Source: Clostridiales bacterium SIT11 (lineage in GTDB: Bacteria; Bacillota; Clostridia; Tissierellales; Peptoniphilaceae). Taken from it: a stretch of DNA of 64,000 nucleotides. The position numbers and the translations under genes are program-made. The DNA lies in assembly GCA_001299455.1 (NCBI GenBank), contig CYUK01000003.1:868001-932000 (forward strand). The letters run 5' to 3'. Positions 49,955 through 59,246 of this stretch are shown here, in pieces. Each line of letters begins with the position of its first letter. Position 1 is the stretch's first letter. The notes below the pieces were generated by a model. The model saw only the letters and a list, made by a program, of their open reading frames with translations, did not search any database and had not been told where the DNA came from.

Positions 49955-51040
49955 ATGGATGTATTTATTTTAGGGGCTGATAGTTTTGCTGGCCTGGCCC
50001 TGGCCAGAGAATTGGCCCAAAAAGGACACGCTATTGTGGGACTGGGCCTAGACCAGCTTCCCCATTCCTCGGCCTGTTATGAATCCAGGCTCCGCCTATC
50101 CCCTAAGAATGAGGAGGCCCTGGAGCAAGTTTTAATCTTGGCCAGAAGGAGGGCCTCCCGGCCCAAGCTGGTTTTCACAGACCATCCTCGTGCAGGATAC
50201 TTTCTTTCAAAAAGGGAAAAACTCGCCCTCTACCTGGACCTTCCCCTGGCCATGGACCCTCCCCTGCCTCCTGAAAGTGTCCAAAGTTTTCTATTTAATA
50301 AGTACGGCCTGGACCAGATCAAGACTTTTTCTTCCCTGGACCAGGAGGGCCTGACCTATCCGATTAAGAGTTTAAAAACCCTGACTGTTTACCAGGCCAG
50401 AAAGGACGTTCCCTTGGAAGATTCTGGTCCCTTCCAAGCCTACATCCAAAGGGCTCCGGGAAAAATCCGCCTCTTCCTAGCCTATTTTGACCCAACGGGG
50501 GACCTCCTCTTTTATGGGTCTGCCCGGGGCTACGGGTCCTATCCTCTGGAAGCCGATGCCCCCACAATCTTTCAAACAAAGCCAGACCTTTTAGATGCAG
50601 GTCTTTTGTCTCTAGCTCGAGACCTCCAATGGAAGGGCTATTTGTCCATCACCACCAAGGAAGACCCCTATACAAAAAAACAATACGTCCTCGCCATGAA
50701 GACCCTGCCAGGTCCCTTTAGCTTCCTCTTTCAACGGGCTGGCCTTCCCCTTGGCCAGGCCCTGATTGGGGACTTAAAATCCAGGGAAAAAATGTTAGAG
50801 GGCCAGTGGGGCCGAATGGGCCAGGCCTCCTATCTTTCCCTCTACCAGCACATAAAAAAAGGAAAAATTTTAGACCTTCCCCTCTTTACCTACATTCCCC
50901 TCCGGTCCTTTGGCCCCCTTTGGTCCTGGCAGGACCCCGGTGTGGGCATTAGCAACTCTTCCCAAACCTTGGACCTCCTCTACCAGGGCCTAAAACGCCG
51001 GTTCAGGGCCAGGAAAGGGGCTCCTAGTGGCGGAGCTTAA
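49955..51040 (+). CDS. ATP-grasp-like ligase (uncertain)
   Basis: 361 residues. The start is ATG 49955 with AAGGAG nine bases upstream. It begins DVFILGADSFAGLALARELAQKGHAIVGLGLDQ, a pre-ATP-grasp Rossmann-type domain as in carboxylate-amine ligases of the D-aspartate ligase type. A weak ATP-grasp middle (FNKYGLDQIKTF; YGSARGYGSYPLEADAPTIF) follows, but the C-terminal Asp/Asn metal motif is not clear. Its 3' end overlaps the convergent permease gene by 17 bases. A peptidoglycan-bridge or other ligase role is possible. Confidence 0.55.
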   Translation: MDVFILGADSFAGLALARELAQKGHAIVGLGLDQLPHSSACYESRLRLSPKNEEALEQVLILARRRASRPKLVFTDHPRAGYFLSKREKLALYLDLPLAMDPPLPPESVQSFLFNKYGLDQIKTFSSLDQEGLTYPIKSLKTLTVYQARKDVPLEDSGPFQAYIQRAPGKIRLFLAYFDPTGDLLFYGSARGYGSYPLEADAPTIFQTKPDLLDAGLLSLARDLQWKGYLSITTKEDPYTKKQYVLAMKTLPGPFSFLFQRAGLPLGQALIGDLKSREKMLEGQWGRMGQASYLSLYQHIKKGKILDLPLFTYIPLRSFGPLWSWQDPGVGISNSSQTLDLLYQGLKRRFRARKGAPSGGA

Positions 51041-52673
51041 AGTTTTTCGGGGCCAGAACTTGGACGGCAAAGTAGCCTGCAATTAAAAAGACCAAAAGCA
51101 GGCCCGCCAGGCCCATATAGGCCGGCTGGGGATTGTCTAAGTTCCCAAAAATTTGCATGGATTGGTAGGAAAATATAAAAACGAAAAAATTAATGACCTG
51201 GTAGAGGGGGCTTTTTACCTTCATCTCCACATCATAGGGTTGGATTATATAATAGAGGTAGAGATAGTAAAGGGAAAAGAAAAACATTAAGAGGACCTGC
51301 CAAAAGTAGATAAAAAAGACTAGCTTCCATTGGATCCAGGGAAGGAGGACTTTCACTCCTAGAACTAAGGCCATGGAAATCCCCAGAAGGGGGAGGTTCA
51401 TCTTCAGGGCCTTTTTAAAGCGAACTCGGAGAGAATAAAGGACCATTTTCGGACTCCGGTAGAGGGGGTCCCCCATTAGGGTCCGGTCCAGGTGGTAAAA
51501 AGACAGCTGGGCCAATTGATTGGATACATACATTAAGGCAGAAAAGTAAATTAAAATCCCCGGCAGGTAATTTTGAATGTCCCTATTTATGGCCCCGACT
51601 TTACTGGGGTCTACTCCCAGCTTGTCCTTAAAGAAGAAAAGACCCCCTAAAATGGCCAGGGAGGCCAGGGAGAGAATAATCACCCGGATCCGGACCATCT
51701 TATAAAACTGCTTGGAGAGGCGATGGTAGAAGACCTCATTAATAAAGGCAATTCCCCTTAAGTTTTGGATTCTCTCGTCTAGGTCCAGGACCAGGTCCTT
51801 GTCTTCCAGGCTCATGGCCACCTGGGCCAGGTCCACTTCTCCTTCATTTTTTGCCATCCTGGCCCGTAAAACCCTTTGGCTCAGGACATGTAAAAGGGAA
51901 GTGTGGAAGACTTTCCAGTAGAAAAAGGCCAGGAGACCCAAGCCTAAAATACCGCCTCCTAGGCTAAAGGCCAGCCGGCTCAAATTATATCCCGTTTGCC
52001 AGTAGCCCAGGACCAGACCTACAACCAAAACCAAGGGGACCAGGAGGCCTTTAAAAATTAAGTTTCCGCTTAGGTCATTTAAGTCTAAGGCCTCTTTTTT
52101 CACTGCATAAAGGGTTACAAAGTAGCGGACCCCTAGCCGGACTCCCAAAACTAAAAGACTAAAATAGAGGGCCCCTAGGGGGTCCTTTCCCAAAAGATGG
52201 AGGCTGATACCTAGGCCCAGAACATAAAAAATTCCGCCTAGGATATGGTCATAGAGAAAAAGGGTCTTATAGTAAACCCTGGGGTCCATGCCGTAAATTT
52301 TCACCCAAAGGGCGTCCTCCTGGTCAGGACTTATTTGTCCCAGGTTTTTAATTATGGCCCCATAGCCCAGGGAAAAGGCCAGGAGAAAAATTAAAAATAC
52401 CTCTGCCACAGGCAGGCCTAAGAGTTTTTCGGCCGGGGTCTTTAAGATCGTGGCCATGAAATAAAGCCAGAAAAAATAGGCGGCCTTGCCAAAAATTTGC
52501 CGGAAGACTTGCTGGATCAGGCCCAGGGCAAACATCAGGCCTTGAATTTTCGTCCCCTTGTAGAGCTTGTCTGGGATTAGGTGACCCAGGAGGGGAATCC
52601 TCTGGAAGTTGTAGATGACCTTATTGTAGCCCAGGACCGTCTTTAATTTAAGTAAGGGAAGGATCATCTGCAT
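51024..52673 (-). CDS. ABC transporter permease
   Basis: 549 residues and about ten or more hydrophobic segments, with no ATPase motif. It starts inside the end of the ATP-binding gene (26-base overlap) behind AAGGAA, so the two are a pair. The long, poorly conserved sequence with several 20-residue helices between basic loops is like the ABC-2-type permeases that export drugs, lipids or polymers. I cannot give the substrate. The adjacent LtaS-like gene suggests envelope work. Confidence 0.72.
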   Translation of the reverse strand: MQMILPLLKLKTVLGYNKVIYNFQRIPLLGHLIPDKLYKGTKIQGLMFALGLIQQVFRQIFGKAAYFFWLYFMATILKTPAEKLLGLPVAEVFLIFLLAFSLGYGAIIKNLGQISPDQEDALWVKIYGMDPRVYYKTLFLYDHILGGIFYVLGLGISLHLLGKDPLGALYFSLLVLGVRLGVRYFVTLYAVKKEALDLNDLSGNLIFKGLLVPLVLVVGLVLGYWQTGYNLSRLAFSLGGGILGLGLLAFFYWKVFHTSLLHVLSQRVLRARMAKNEGEVDLAQVAMSLEDKDLVLDLDERIQNLRGIAFINEVFYHRLSKQFYKMVRIRVIILSLASLAILGGLFFFKDKLGVDPSKVGAINRDIQNYLPGILIYFSALMYVSNQLAQLSFYHLDRTLMGDPLYRSPKMVLYSLRVRFKKALKMNLPLLGISMALVLGVKVLLPWIQWKLVFFIYFWQVLLMFFFSLYYLYLYYIIQPYDVEMKVKSPLYQVINFFVFIFSYQSMQIFGNLDNPQPAYMGLAGLLLVFLIAGYFAVQVLAPKNFKLRH

Positions 52674-53364
52674 TGTCTTCCTTTCTCAAGGCCTCAAGAA
52701 CAAAGCGGTCAAATTCCTCTCCCTTGCCCAGGTTTTCTACGCCTTGTAGGGTCCCCTGGTGGAGGAGGACAATTTCATCACAGAGGTTCTTGGCCAGGTC
52801 CATCATGTGGGTGGATAAAATAATCACATGCTCCTTTTCCATGGACCGCATAATATTTTTCATCATCTCGCTGACCACCACATCCAGGCTGGTTAAGGGC
52901 TCGTCTAAAAGCATAACCGGGGGCCCGGCAATAAAGAGGATGAGCATGGAAAGTTTGGTCTTCATCCCGTGGGAATAGGTCTTAATAAGCCGGTGGCGGT
53001 CCTCTTCAGAAAATTCCATCTGGTCCAAAAAGGGGTCTGGATCAATGGTCTGCCCTGGCCGGTGGATGTCCAGGTAAAATTTAATAAATTCATAGCCTGT
53101 TAAAAAGTCCGGCAGGGTATTTTCTGAATAGACCATGCCAATGTCTTCATCCTTGACAGGCCGCTTGACCCCATCTTCCTCAAGGAAAACTTGGCCTCCA
53201 TCCCTGGCCAGGTCTTCATTTAAGATTTGAAAAAGGGTGGTTTTTCCAGCCCCGTTTCTTCCTAAAAGACCTGTAATGTGGCCTGAGGAAAAGCTGTAGC
53301 TGGCCCCCTTTAGGACCTCCTTCTCCTTGAAGGATTTTTTTATATTTTCTAAAATTAATCGCAT
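52648..53364 (-). CDS. ABC transporter ATP-binding protein with unusual signature
   Basis: 238 residues. Walker A is GLLGRNGAGKTTLF (about 36), Walker B is VMLLDEPLTSLD (about 150) and the H-loop is IILSTHMMDLA. The signature reads YSHGMKTKLS instead of LSGGQ, keeping only the Ser-x-Gly-x pattern, as in some ABC-2 ATPases. ATG 53364 follows GGAGGAAATC. It pairs with the permease. Probably an exporter. Confidence 0.9.
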   Translation of the reverse strand: MRLILENIKKSFKEKEVLKGASYSFSSGHITGLLGRNGAGKTTLFQILNEDLARDGGQVFLEEDGVKRPVKDEDIGMVYSENTLPDFLTGYEFIKFYLDIHRPGQTIDPDPFLDQMEFSEEDRHRLIKTYSHGMKTKLSMLILFIAGPPVMLLDEPLTSLDVVVSEMMKNIMRSMEKEHVIILSTHMMDLAKNLCDEIVLLHQGTLQGVENLGKGEEFDRFVLEALRKEDNADDPSLT

Positions 53365-53439
53365 GATTTCCTCCTTCTTGGTTTTAAATATATAAAAAGA
53401 AGAAGGATTTGTCAAACCTAGCCGCCCTTTCCCTTCACC

Positions 53440-53479
53440 AAAAAGCCCCTCTCGACGTTTTTCGCCAAGAAGGGCTTTT
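53440..53479 (-). terminator. Terminator after the LtaS-like gene
   Basis: AAAAGCCC and GGGCTTTTT pair around an 18-base or longer loop, ending in TTTTT on the minus strand. Confidence 0.7.
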
Positions 53480-53486
53480 ACTTTTC

Positions 53487-55295
53487 TTATTTTTCCTCCC
53501 GGATCATCCGGGACCGGTAGTATTCATAATTTAAATAGTCTCTATAAAGGCTTTGCCCTTGGGGCGACAGCTGGTCCTTCCAAACTCCACCTTCACAGGC
53601 GAGAGATGGCTTCATGACGGTTTGCTTGTCCAGAAGGTCTTGGCTGAACTGGCAGAAGGCCGTTCCCTTAAGGCCCAAGCTCTTCATAGCATAGGCCATG
53701 AGAAAGTTGGGTTCTAAGTTAGGCCCCTTGCCCACCAAGGTCCTTCCCTTAAAGACTTCCTTGGCCTTGGGATTGGCCCAAATCATATAGGGGGTTTCAT
53801 AGCTGGCCTGCATCCCCTCTACTGTGGACAGGTCGCTGGGAATCCCCATCATTTTCATGCCAATGGCCTGGTCTCCCATGGAGGGGGAGTGGTCTCCAAA
53901 GAGGATGAGGACTGTAGGTTCTTCCTCTCTCAAGCCGTCCACCAGGTCCCTTAACTGGTCGCTGGTTTCCTTGACACTTTGAAGGTAGTTATTAAAGGCA
54001 AACCACTGACTTTCATCGTAGCCCTCTTGTTTTTTCACAAAAACCCGGCCCTTACCAACGACACTGTCCGGATAGGGGCCATGGCCCTGGTAGCTAATGG
54101 ACCAGGAAAAATAGGGCTGGTCATTTTTGGCCTGGTCTTTAAAGACTTTTAAAAGTTCTGGAAAAAATTCTTCATCGGATAAAACCCCAGGATGAACTGC
54201 CTCGTCAAAGTAGTTTTGGGAGTAGAAAAAGTCATCAAAGCCAATCTTAGGATAAATATTGTGGCGGTTGTTAAAGAGGCCGTCACTGGGATGGAAGGCC
54301 TGGGTCTTGTAGCCTTGGTCCTTAAAATAGGAGACATAGGTGTACCTGGGTACATTGTAAATGGGACTGTTCCTGTAGCCGGACCAAAAACACATTTCCG
54401 ATAAAATCGTCCCCCCTCCAAACGTGTTGACATAGAGGTTGCCATGGATGCTCTCCTTTTGAAGGTCATACCAGTAGGCATAGGGATTTTCTGTAAAGAC
54501 CATCTTGGGATTTTGGTACTTGTAAAAGTCCTTGTAGGACTCCAGCATAATACAGATAAAGTTGACCTTTTGCCCCTGGGGAATATTTTCATCATGGCCC
54601 TTGCTGGCCAGGTCCTTGGCCCGAGCTTCATCGTAGTCTGGGTAGACATAGCCCTTGGCCGTTTTTAGGGAGTAAATTAAGGGGTAGGAAAAGCCCTTGG
54701 ACGCGTAGTTGTTGAGCTCCTGCCAGGTGTTTAGGCCAGAGGCCTGACCTAGGCTTCGGTAGACTCCATCATCAAAAAGAAGGGTCCCGGTCATTTGGAC
54801 CATGCAGACCAGGGCCGCCAGACTCCCGAAAATCCGGAGGGGAAAGTTTAAGGGGAGGCTGTCTCGGTCAAAAAAGCTGGACCAGGCGTAGAGGATGAGA
54901 AAGATTCCTAGGACCAAGAGGAGAATTTTCGAATCTAGCTCCAGGGAATACTTCCGAGCCATAATCCCTGCTTCTCTAAGGAAGCGGACATCCGATGCAT
55001 AAAGGGGCTCCTGGCGGTAGTGGATCTTTAGGACATGGACGTAGCTTAAGACCAGCCAGAAAATACTATTGGTTAAAATAGATGCCTTTAAAGATCCTGT
55101 TAAAAAGGCCAGGAAGACTAGGCCCAGGAGAATGGGGAGTAAATTGTAATAAAAGATGGTTTGCGGTTGAAAAAAGGAGGCAAAAAGTCCCTCTTGAAAC
55201 CTTGTCCCCACTAAGTAGAGACTGAGCAGGCAAATCACCAGACCTGTTACAAAAACCCCTAGGATAAATTGTAAAATAGGTAAGAATTTTTTCAT
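53487..55295 (-). CDS. LtaS-like membrane sulfatase/phosphoglycerol transferase (second copy)
   Basis: 602 residues with five helices in the first 190 and an external sulfatase-like domain. Key motifs are FICIMLESYKDFYKY (metal Glu about 260), NTFGGGTILSEMCFWSG (Thr nucleophile about 300), ISYQGHGPYPD and VLILFGDHSPSMGD (about 475). The same order is present in the first copy at 27046-28884. It may make a different part of the polyglycerol-phosphate chain, or a primer. It has an excellent own promoter and a terminator. Confidence 0.87.
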   Translation of the reverse strand: MKKFLPILQFILGVFVTGLVICLLSLYLVGTRFQEGLFASFFQPQTIFYYNLLPILLGLVFLAFLTGSLKASILTNSIFWLVLSYVHVLKIHYRQEPLYASDVRFLREAGIMARKYSLELDSKILLLVLGIFLILYAWSSFFDRDSLPLNFPLRIFGSLAALVCMVQMTGTLLFDDGVYRSLGQASGLNTWQELNNYASKGFSYPLIYSLKTAKGYVYPDYDEARAKDLASKGHDENIPQGQKVNFICIMLESYKDFYKYQNPKMVFTENPYAYWYDLQKESIHGNLYVNTFGGGTILSEMCFWSGYRNSPIYNVPRYTYVSYFKDQGYKTQAFHPSDGLFNNRHNIYPKIGFDDFFYSQNYFDEAVHPGVLSDEEFFPELLKVFKDQAKNDQPYFSWSISYQGHGPYPDSVVGKGRVFVKKQEGYDESQWFAFNNYLQSVKETSDQLRDLVDGLREEEPTVLILFGDHSPSMGDQAIGMKMMGIPSDLSTVEGMQASYETPYMIWANPKAKEVFKGRTLVGKGPNLEPNFLMAYAMKSLGLKGTAFCQFSQDLLDKQTVMKPSLACEGGVWKDQLSPQGQSLYRDYLNYEYYRSRMIREEK

Positions 55296-55357
55296 AGGCC
55301 CTCCAAGTCCACTGTATCTGTCTTTTCCTAGGCCAGATACGCATTTTTAATGTGCCT

Positions 55358-55386
55358 ATTATACACTTGATAGAAGTTTTCGTCAA
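55358..55386 (-). promoter_or_regulatory. Promoter of the second LtaS-like gene
   Basis: TTGACG and TATAAT on the minus strand, spaced by 17 bases. The leader has a GTATCT/AGATAC hairpin before the start. Confidence 0.85.
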
Positions 55387-55422
55387 ACTTTACAAGACCT
55401 TTAAAGACCAGAAAACACAAGA

Positions 55423-55452
55423 GAGGTCGGGTTTTTCCCGACCTCGCTTTTT
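55423..55452. terminator. Hairpin between the PepSY and LtaS-like genes
   Basis: GAGGTCGGG and CCCGACCTC form a perfect 9-bp stem around TTTTT. The T-run is better on the plus strand but it lies where the minus-strand PepSY gene ends. Confidence 0.7.
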
Positions 55453-55468
55453 CCTTGGTTCTTTTCTT

Positions 55469-56107
55469 TTAATCGTCTATTTTTAAGACTTCCAGGGTCT
55501 TGGCATCTAGGGTCACTTCCCTGTCTTGACCTCCCAGGTCAAATTCTACTTGGTAGATTGCTTTTCCATTTTCGATTTCAAGAGACCAGGATTCTATTCC
55601 CTTTACTTCTTCATTAATGGCCTTTTTACCGGCTTCAAAGGCTTCTTTTTCCGTCTTAAGGCCGGCTAAGGTTAATTCTTCTCCCACCATGTCTTGGTCA
55701 TTTTCTTCTTTTTGCCCCAAAATTTCTCCACTGGTGGCATCAAGCTTTAAGCTATATTCCTTGGAGTCGCTTTCGCCGTCCAATTCATAGACATACCGGT
55801 CCCCTTCTTTTTCAAAAGAAACTTCTTTTAACTTTCCTTCAGGCCATTGTTTCTTAAAGGCATCCACAGCTTGGTTTACGGTCACAGGATAGCCAGCTTC
55901 ATCTACATAGGCTTCCTTGGCCACAACCCCTTCAGGATTGGTGTCTGGTGCTGTTTCTTGGGGATTGTCTTTATTATTCACTTCTGCATTTTCTACAGTA
56001 TTGTTATTCATCTCGTTTTGGTTGCCCTTGTTTTGTTCTCCACAGGCTGTTAAGGTCAAAACAAGACCTAGGGCCAGGATTAAACTTCCTTTTTGGATTT
56101 TCTTCAT
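55469..56107 (-). CDS. Lipoprotein with two PepSY domains
   Basis: 212 residues. The signal peptide ends in a lipobox TLTACGEQN (Cys about 22), so it is anchored to the outer face of the membrane. An Asn/Glu-rich linker leads to two PepSY repeats (GYPVTVNQAVDAFKKQWPEGKLKEVSFEKEGDRYVYELDG and LTLAGLKTEKEAFEAGKKAIN... IYQVEFDLGG). PepSY domains often inhibit secreted proteases or bind ions. AAGGAGG precedes the ATG. Confidence 0.85.
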   Translation of the reverse strand: MKKIQKGSLILALGLVLTLTACGEQNKGNQNEMNNNTVENAEVNNKDNPQETAPDTNPEGVVAKEAYVDEAGYPVTVNQAVDAFKKQWPEGKLKEVSFEKEGDRYVYELDGESDSKEYSLKLDATSGEILGQKEENDQDMVGEELTLAGLKTEKEAFEAGKKAINEEVKGIESWSLEIENGKAIYQVEFDLGGQDREVTLDAKTLEVLKIDD

Positions 56108-56170
56108 ACATCCTCCTTAAAAATACTTTTCTTTTTCTTTACATGATTTTTATACCCGAAATCCATCTTT

Positions 56171-57064
56171 TCAAACAGAGGGATTTTCTAGGCGGAAAGT
56201 GGGATGGGCCAGGCGGATATTTTCCCTTTGAAAGGCCTTTTTCACAGCCATGGCAATTTCAGAGGAGGCTGTCCCATAGTCTACATCCCTGGTGTAGCCC
56301 CGGATAATATAGGCAATTCCATAGTCTAAAATTTCATCTACAAAAATAGAATAGGGCCGCTGGTGGTTTAAAATATCAACACCCTTTAAGGCCTCCCGAG
56401 CCACGCCCAGAACCCGGTCCATGTCTTCTTCCCCGTCAACAACCACCCGGACCTGGGCTCCTACAAGGCCTTCCTGGGACAGGTTTTGGATGGCGGAGCT
56501 TAAAACTTGCTTGTTGGGCAGGTAAATGTGAAAGCCCCGATAATTTGTAAAGACCGTTTGAAAAAGGCGGATGGCATGAACTTGTAAAAGGCCATCCACG
56601 GATTCAATATAGACAAAATCCTTGACCCGGATGGGCTGGAGGATGACCAGGAGGACACCAGAAGCCAGGTCTGACAGGGACCCTTGAAGGGCCAGGCCAA
56701 TGGCAATCCCAAAGGTTCCTATTAAAGCCACCAGGGAGGTGGTCTTAAGGCCTAGGTTTCCCGCAACCACTGTGGCCAGGATAAAATACAGAATTCCTTG
56801 AAGGGCCACCAGTAAAAAGTGAACCAAGCCCTCATTGACCTTTTGCATCCTTAAAAGCTTGCCTAAAAATTTAATCAAGACCTTAATCAAATAGTAGCCA
56901 ATTACAAAGATGATTAAGGCCGTTGCCAGGGGCCTTAAAAGCTTGGACCAGTCAATACTTGTCCAGAAACTGGCCTTGGTCATTTCTTGAATTTTTTCTG
57001 CCGACTCCTCTACTTCCTTTTGGTTCAGAGCCTGGCCTATCACTGCTAAAAAGTCTCTTTTCAA
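56171..57064 (-). CDS. mscS: Small-conductance mechanosensitive channel (MscS)
   Basis: 297 residues, the MscS length. Helices at about 50-70 and 85-110 precede the pore helix, which carries IGTFGIAIGLALQGSLSDLASGVLLVILQPIRVKDFVYI (Gly/Ala packing ridge as in MscS TM3). The rest is the cytoplasmic vestibule, including VFTNYRGFHIYLPNKQVLSSAIQNLS. It opens on hypo-osmotic shock. A longer N-terminal tail than in E. coli precedes the first helix. Confidence 0.93.
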   Translation of the reverse strand: MKRDFLAVIGQALNQKEVEESAEKIQEMTKASFWTSIDWSKLLRPLATALIIFVIGYYLIKVLIKFLGKLLRMQKVNEGLVHFLLVALQGILYFILATVVAGNLGLKTTSLVALIGTFGIAIGLALQGSLSDLASGVLLVILQPIRVKDFVYIESVDGLLQVHAIRLFQTVFTNYRGFHIYLPNKQVLSSAIQNLSQEGLVGAQVRVVVDGEEDMDRVLGVAREALKGVDILNHQRPYSIFVDEILDYGIAYIIRGYTRDVDYGTASSEIAMAVKKAFQRENIRLAHPTFRLENPSV

Positions 57065-57214
57065 GGGACTCCCTCCTTTTTTCTCTCTAGCCTAGTCTAC
57101 CATGTTTTTTTCCTGCCTTCAAGAAAGCCCCTTGTTATAGGAGGCAGATTATTGGGTACAAGTATAAAGAATATGGATGAAAATAAAGGAGATATAAAAT
57201 AGAAAGGAGCCCCT

Positions 57215-58621
57215 ATGGAAGAGAAAAAATTGTTTATCAATGGAGAATTTATAGATTCCACAGACCAGGACTGGATTCAAGTGGAAAACCCCCGGGACAA
57301 GTCCATTATCGGCCGAGTCCCTGCCGCCAGTGAAGTGGATGTCAACCGGGCTGTCCAAGGAGCTAGAGGAGCCCAAGGCCCTTGGCAGGACCTGGGATTA
57401 GACCAAAGGATTGCCTTTGTAGAAAAAATGGTTGCCTACCTGGAGGACCACCGGGAAGAGATTGCCAAAACGATTAGCCTGGAGTTGGGCTGCCCCTTAG
57501 ACTTTGCCAGAAACCGGCAATTTATGGGATATATCGACAATATGAAGGATTATATTTCTATCGCCAAGGCCTATCCCTTTGTGGAAAGAAAAGAAGGCTA
57601 TGAAATCCACCATGAACCTGTAGGCCTGGTGGCCGCCTTGACTCCCTGGAATTATCCTTTTGGGCAAATTGTAAAAAAAGTTATTCCGGCCCTCTTAACC
57701 GGTTCTTGTGTCCTCTTAAAACCCTCTAAATCCACCCCCTTAACAGCCTACTATTTTGCTGAAGCTGCCAAGGAATCCCAGCTCCCTGCTGGTGTTTTTC
57801 AACTCCTTCCAGGCCGGGGAGGAGAGGTCGGCAACCTCCTGGCTCGCCACCCAGACATTAATATGATTTCCTTTACAGGGTCGACCCAGGGAGGTAAGGA
57901 AGTGGCCAAGCTGGCTCTAGATACTGTAAAGAGATTGACCCTGGAACTGGGCGGAAAGTCTCCGGCCCTTCTTTTGCCGGAAGGGGACATTGACCTCTGT
58001 GTCAAGAATGTTTTAGACACCGTCTTTTTAAATGCCGGTCAAACCTGCTCTGCCAAGACCCGTCTCCTGGCCCCACGATTTTTAAAGGCGCCCCTAGAAG
58101 TGGCCCTGGTCCGGGAAGCCAAGACCTACCGCTTTGGTGATGACCGGAAGGGACCAGTGGATGTAGGCCCCCTCCAAAGTGCGGCCCAGCTGGCCAAGGT
58201 TCAAAAATATATTGCCCTAGGGAAAAAAGAGGCCAAAGTCCTCTACGAAGACTCCCTTGACCTGGACTACGGCTACTACCAAGGCCCTGTCATTTTTACA
58301 GAAGTGGACCCAGACAGTCCCCTGGCCCAGGATGAAATTTTCGGCCCCGTCTTAAGTGTCATCTACTATGAAAGTGAAGAAGAGGCGATAGAAATTGCCA
58401 ACAATAGCCTCTACGGGCTTTCCGGCATGATTTTTGGCCCCCGAGAAGAGGCCCTAAGACTGGCTAAGAAAATTAAGACTGGCCAACTTCAAATTAACAA
58501 GGGCAAATTTAGCCAAAATGCCCCCTTTGGTGGCTTTAAAGAATCCGGTCTAGGCCGGGAAGGTGGCCGGATCGGCTTGGAAGAATATTTAGAAACAAAG
58601 ACAATTTTTATAGGTGATTAA
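57215..58621 (+). CDS. NAD(P)-dependent aldehyde dehydrogenase
   Basis: 468 residues. Motifs are LTPWNYPFGQIVKKVIPALLTGSCVLLKPS (about 143), FTGSTQGGKEVA (about 220), LELGGKSPALLL (catalytic Glu about 247), and NAGQTCSAKTRLL (catalytic Cys about 275). FGPVLSVIYYESEEEAIEIAN and NAPFGGFKESGLGRE close the family pattern. It oxidises an aldehyde to an acid; the subfamily and substrate cannot be decided. AAAGGAG precedes the ATG. The next gene starts at the base after its stop. Confidence 0.94.
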   Translation: MEEKKLFINGEFIDSTDQDWIQVENPRDKSIIGRVPAASEVDVNRAVQGARGAQGPWQDLGLDQRIAFVEKMVAYLEDHREEIAKTISLELGCPLDFARNRQFMGYIDNMKDYISIAKAYPFVERKEGYEIHHEPVGLVAALTPWNYPFGQIVKKVIPALLTGSCVLLKPSKSTPLTAYYFAEAAKESQLPAGVFQLLPGRGGEVGNLLARHPDINMISFTGSTQGGKEVAKLALDTVKRLTLELGGKSPALLLPEGDIDLCVKNVLDTVFLNAGQTCSAKTRLLAPRFLKAPLEVALVREAKTYRFGDDRKGPVDVGPLQSAAQLAKVQKYIALGKKEAKVLYEDSLDLDYGYYQGPVIFTEVDPDSPLAQDEIFGPVLSVIYYESEEEAIEIANNSLYGLSGMIFGPREEALRLAKKIKTGQLQINKGKFSQNAPFGGFKESGLGREGGRIGLEEYLETKTIFIGD

Positions 58622-59152
58622 ATGATTTTAACGTATGGACTCTCCCCCCAGGTTTTTCAGCAATTAGAAGACCTGGCAAAAAACTATGAAGAAGAAATCA
58701 AGGCCATCGGCCCTGAAGAAGCCCTCTATACAGCAGGCCACCTGGCGGACCTTAAAGATGCTGACCACCGGAAATTCCACAAGGAAGACTATCCAGAGGA
58801 TATGGAGTTTTTACTCTTTTGCCAGACTTCCAGGGACAGCTTATATGGCTTTTTAAAGGAGGCTGCCAAGGCAGGTTTAAACTTTCCCCATAAGGCCGTG
58901 TTAACAGAGACGACAAAAAACTGGCCCTTTTCCTACCTCCTGGGCCACATTGCCCAGGAACACCAAATGGTCCAGGCCTACAACCAGCTGGGACAAAAAC
59001 TAAAGCCCTATCTTCATATAGAGGATAAAGATTTACAGAACCTCATCCAGGAAATTAAGGACTTGCCCAAGGCCAGTGAAGACCTAGACTTGGCTGATGT
59101 TAAGGCCATGGAAGAAAAGTTTAACCAACTTATCAAGGACAAAAATTTATAG
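58622..59152 (+). CDS. Hypothetical protein, DUF3783-like
   Basis: 176 residues, cytoplasmic, acidic. It begins ILTYGLSPQVFQQLEDLA and contains KAVLTETTKNWPFSYLLGHIAQEHQMVQ (about 98-124), which resembles the DUF3783 pattern with a conserved N-x-x-W and E-H. The ATG immediately follows the TAA of the aldehyde dehydrogenase, with AGGTGAT upstream, so the genes are one operon. Function is unknown. I am moderately sure of the family. Confidence 0.65.
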   Translation: MILTYGLSPQVFQQLEDLAKNYEEEIKAIGPEEALYTAGHLADLKDADHRKFHKEDYPEDMEFLLFCQTSRDSLYGFLKEAAKAGLNFPHKAVLTETTKNWPFSYLLGHIAQEHQMVQAYNQLGQKLKPYLHIEDKDLQNLIQEIKDLPKASEDLDLADVKAMEEKFNQLIKDKNL

Positions 59153-59170
59153 AAAAATGAACACTTTTAT

Positions 59171-59223
59171 GTTTGACTCTAGCTTTTTGGGGTAATAAAA
59201 TGAATGTACTAATACTGTATAAT
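59171..59223 (+). promoter_or_regulatory. Possible stress-type and vegetative promoters of the GlsB-like gene
   Basis: GTTTGA, 13 bases, then GGGTAA (59171-59195) fit a sigma-B-like promoter. A TATAAT lies at 59218-59223. No sigma-B gene is in this window and clostridia often lack one, so this may be chance. Confidence 0.35.
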
Positions 59224-59246
59224 TAATGAAACACAAGGAGGAATTT

